Source: Planctomycetaceae bacterium (GTDB lineage Bacteria; Planctomycetota; Planctomycetia; Pirellulales; Thermoguttaceae). From it: a DNA stretch of 6,186 nt. Positions 5,049 to 6,186 of the stretch are shown here, piece by piece (positions within the stretch are counted from its first letter, which is position 1; every line of letters begins with the position of its first letter). The DNA lies in assembly GCA_031278315.1 (NCBI GenBank), contig JAITKS010000173.1, positions 1 through 6,186 of the forward strand. Reading direction: 5' to 3'. Both the position numbers and the translations under genes were made by a program. A model generated the notes under the pieces. The model was not told the DNA's origin and searched no databases. It worked only from the letters and a program-made list of their open reading frames with translations.

Positions 5049-5714
5049 ATGCGTTATGGAATTTACGGCGGTGCTTTTGATCCGATACATCGGGGGCATC
5101 TTTTGCTTGCGGAGCATTGTTTGCACGAGATAAATCTTGACAGGGTGATTTTTGTACCGACAGGTATTTCACCGCATAGAATTTCAAAAAATTCTTATAC
5201 GGCGGATGCTCAGGATCGATACAATATGGTTTCTTTAGCAATTAGCGGGTACAAAGAATTTGAGGTCAGCCGATTTGAAATTGATCGGGAAACAACCAGT
5301 TATACGGTTGATACATTACGATATTTTCATAGTAAATTTAGTAATGATAATAATGATAATAATAATACAGAAATTATAAAGTGTAATTATTGTAACGAAA
5401 AATATTGTGATATTATATCTTTTCCTGTTGAGCTTTTTTTAATAATGGGAAGTGATATGTTTTGTGATTTGCCTAATTGGTATGAGTTCGATGAGATTAT
5501 TAAATTAGCGGTTCCTCTTGTAGCGTTACGCCGCGGTTCGCAATTACCGAAAACGGGCATACGATATATTTCGATCAGCATGCCGATAATTGATATTTCT
5601 TCAACTCGAATAAGAAGCATGCTTATTAACAACATTCTGCCGGACAATTTTTTGCCGGATGAAGTTTTAAACTATATCAAAGTGCACAAACTATATTTAT
5701 TCCAGCAAAATTAA
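5049..5714 (+). CDS. nadD: nicotinate-nucleotide adenylyltransferase
   Basis: This enzyme transfers AMP from ATP to nicotinate mononucleotide, giving deamido-NAD, the penultimate step of NAD synthesis in the cytoplasm. The nucleotidyltransferase start GGAFDPIHRGH (7-17) holds the HxGH motif as H14 and H17. FVPTGISPHR (35-44), TSYTVDTLRYF (83-93), LIMGSDMFCDLPNW (131-144) and the closing ISSTRIR (183-189) are all family hallmarks. At 221 residues it exceeds the usual 190-210. The extra length is an insertion at about 97-126 that is Asn/Asp-rich (SNDNNDNNN), then carries Cys112, Cys115 and Cys120. The Asn/Asp run is encoded by an AAT/GAT microsatellite at about 5340-5366. The ATG at 5049 gives the standard N-terminus, though its nearest purine-rich GAGG is 18 nt upstream. 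It is divergent from atpH, with no co-transcribed partner (obg, rsfS or proA) in view. Confidence 0.94.
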   Translation: MRYGIYGGAFDPIHRGHLLLAEHCLHEINLDRVIFVPTGISPHRISKNSYTADAQDRYNMVSLAISGYKEFEVSRFEIDRETTSYTVDTLRYFHSKFSNDNNDNNNTEIIKCNYCNEKYCDIISFPVELFLIMGSDMFCDLPNWYEFDEIIKLAVPLVALRRGSQLPKTGIRYISISMPIIDISSTRIRSMLINNILPDNFLPDEVLNYIKVHKLYLFQQN

Positions 5715-5727
5715 ATTTCTAAAAGAA

Positions 5728-5766
5728 TTGTAATATATCAGTGGAATAATTGTTTTTCAATTTTTT
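5728..5766 (+). repeat. dispersed repeat copy after nadD, extended form
   Basis: It contains the exact consensus TGTAATATATCAGTGGAATA, then an ATTG and a TTTTTCAATTTTTT arm. From 5730 it matches 75-111 with about three differences. It starts 13 nt after the nadD stop, in the sense orientation. It is followed at 5779-5795 by CACGAAATACACGAAAA, the same order of motifs as after hemB. Confidence 0.7.
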
Positions 5767-5814
5767 GTAATTTTTAAACACGAAATACACGAAAATGAGC
5801 TAACTATCTGTTAA

Positions 5815-5861
5815 GTCCCGCTAGGGACGACACTTTATTAACCGTATGCTTTAGCTTACGG
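5815..5861. repeat. two small GC-containing hairpins
   Basis: GTCCCGCTAGGGAC (5815-5828) is a 5-bp stem with a 4-nt loop. CCGTA (5842-5846) pairs with TACGG (5857-5861) around an inner GC/GC pair, one T-T mismatch and a TTTA loop. Both lie in the spacer between the convergent nadD and the restriction gene. They may be REP-like elements or transcription end signals, but neither is followed by a clear T-tract on the plus strand. Confidence 0.5.
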
Positions 5862-5899
5862 ATCAACGCTTTAGATTCAGTAATAATCTCCGCATGCGA

Positions 5900-5948
5900 A
5901 CTGACCACTAACCACTAACCACTGACCACTGATCACTGACCGCTAATC
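5900..5948. repeat. 7-bp tandem array, ACT(A/G)ACC, seven units
   Basis: The units are ACTGACC, ACTAACC, ACTAACC, ACTGACC, ACTGATC, ACTGACC and GCTAATC, uninterrupted. The last unit directly abuts the stop codon of the minus-strand restriction gene. Similar heptamer arrays occur between genes in other bacteria, for example cyanobacteria. The unit length of seven and the absence of spacers rule out a CRISPR array. Confidence 0.85.
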
Positions 5949-6186
5949 TCAATTTCCGGCGAGTTGTTTTAGGTCTTGTTCGATTTGGCGAATATCGGTT
6001 TCGACTTTCCAATGGATCGATGGAGAAATATCTTCAAAGAATTTTTGCTGCGATTGAATTACTGTTTCGTCAGATTGACGGAGATTTTCGCTTTTGGTTT
6101 CGATAATCAAATGTAATTCTACGGCGTTTGTTTTTTCGTTGCGAATAGCATAAACGAAATCCGGACTCGTTGTGCCGCCGGTGTAA
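5949..6186 (-). CDS. type III restriction enzyme Res subunit, C-terminal fragment
   Basis: The last 78 residues of a longer protein are visible; the rest lies beyond the right edge. The fragment opens YTGGTTSPDFVYAI and continues ELHLIIETKSENLR. This gives the PD-(D/E)xK nuclease signature: Pro8-Asp9, then Glu29-Thr30-Lys31 at the end of a hydrophobic beta strand. The GTTSPDF context and the ETK followed by a charged helix are characteristic of the endonuclease domain at the C-terminus of type III Res proteins. Those cut DNA after ATP-driven communication between two recognition sites bound by the Mod subunit. The frame ends in TGA (5949-5951) with no disruption. The helicase part and the mod gene are not in view, so whether the system is complete cannot be told. 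Another PD-(D/E)xK helicase-nuclease is the main alternative. Confidence 0.75.
   Translation of the reverse strand, partial: YTGGTTSPDFVYAIRNEKTNAVELHLIIETKSENLRQSDETVIQSQQKFFEDISPSIHWKVETDIRQIEQDLKQLAGN

Noticed and set aside
4990..5647. Minus-strand open frames at 4990-5241 and 5387-5647 across nadD
   Set aside because: They are antisense to a gene with complete NadD motifs.
5900..5948. Possible CRISPR array
   Set aside because: The units are 7 bp and contiguous, with no spacers; this is a simple tandem repeat.

Overview
The window is AT-rich bacterial DNA. It carries five complete, well-separated genes, the 3' end of a sixth, and unusually long intergenic spacers full of short dispersed repeats. 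The proteins resemble planctomycete versions of their families: HisC contains the run ILCGNGSDDILTILTR, AtpH has a long tail ending in an EIQ-rich segment, and the secreted beta-helix protein looks like a family I associate with Planctomycetes. The best guess is a low-GC member of Planctomycetota. This rests on remembered family resemblance, not on a search.

Layout. 1-310 is a gene-free leader with one inverted pair of a short repeat. hemB (+, porphobilinogen synthase) runs 311-1312. 1332-1533 is a 202-bp stretch bounded by near-perfect 21-bp inverted repeats and filled with CGTG-rich quasi-tandem repeats. A secreted right-handed beta-helix protein (+) lies at 1537-2454, and hisC (+, histidinol-phosphate aminotransferase) at 2640-3698. 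A 333-bp convergent spacer holds a second inverted-repeat-bounded stretch (3771-4004) with GC-rich nested hairpins. atpH (-, ATP synthase delta subunit) is at 4032-4670. A 378-bp divergent spacer follows, then nadD (+, nicotinate-nucleotide adenylyltransferase) at 5049-5714. The spacer at 5715-5948 holds another repeat copy, two hairpins and a 7-bp tandem array. 5949-6186 (-) is the C-terminal nuclease end of what looks like a type III restriction enzyme Res subunit.

The genes do not form an obvious pathway or operon. They are housekeeping genes for haem, histidine, ATP synthase and NAD, each apparently its own transcription unit. hisC and atpH are notable because both normally sit among pathway partners, and neither has one here. 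No start codon has a well-placed Shine-Dalgarno sequence.

The most interesting signal is the intergenic repeat family, consensus TGTAATATATCAGTGGAATA. At least eight copies, plus one truncated copy, occur in about 6 kb and none lies inside a gene. Several form inverted pairs. Three copies sit 13-27 nt after a stop codon in the sense orientation. Other repeat types (CACGAA, CACAGAG-like, GTCCC hairpins, ACTAACC 7-mers) are embedded around them, so the spacers look like mosaics of mobile or structural repeats.
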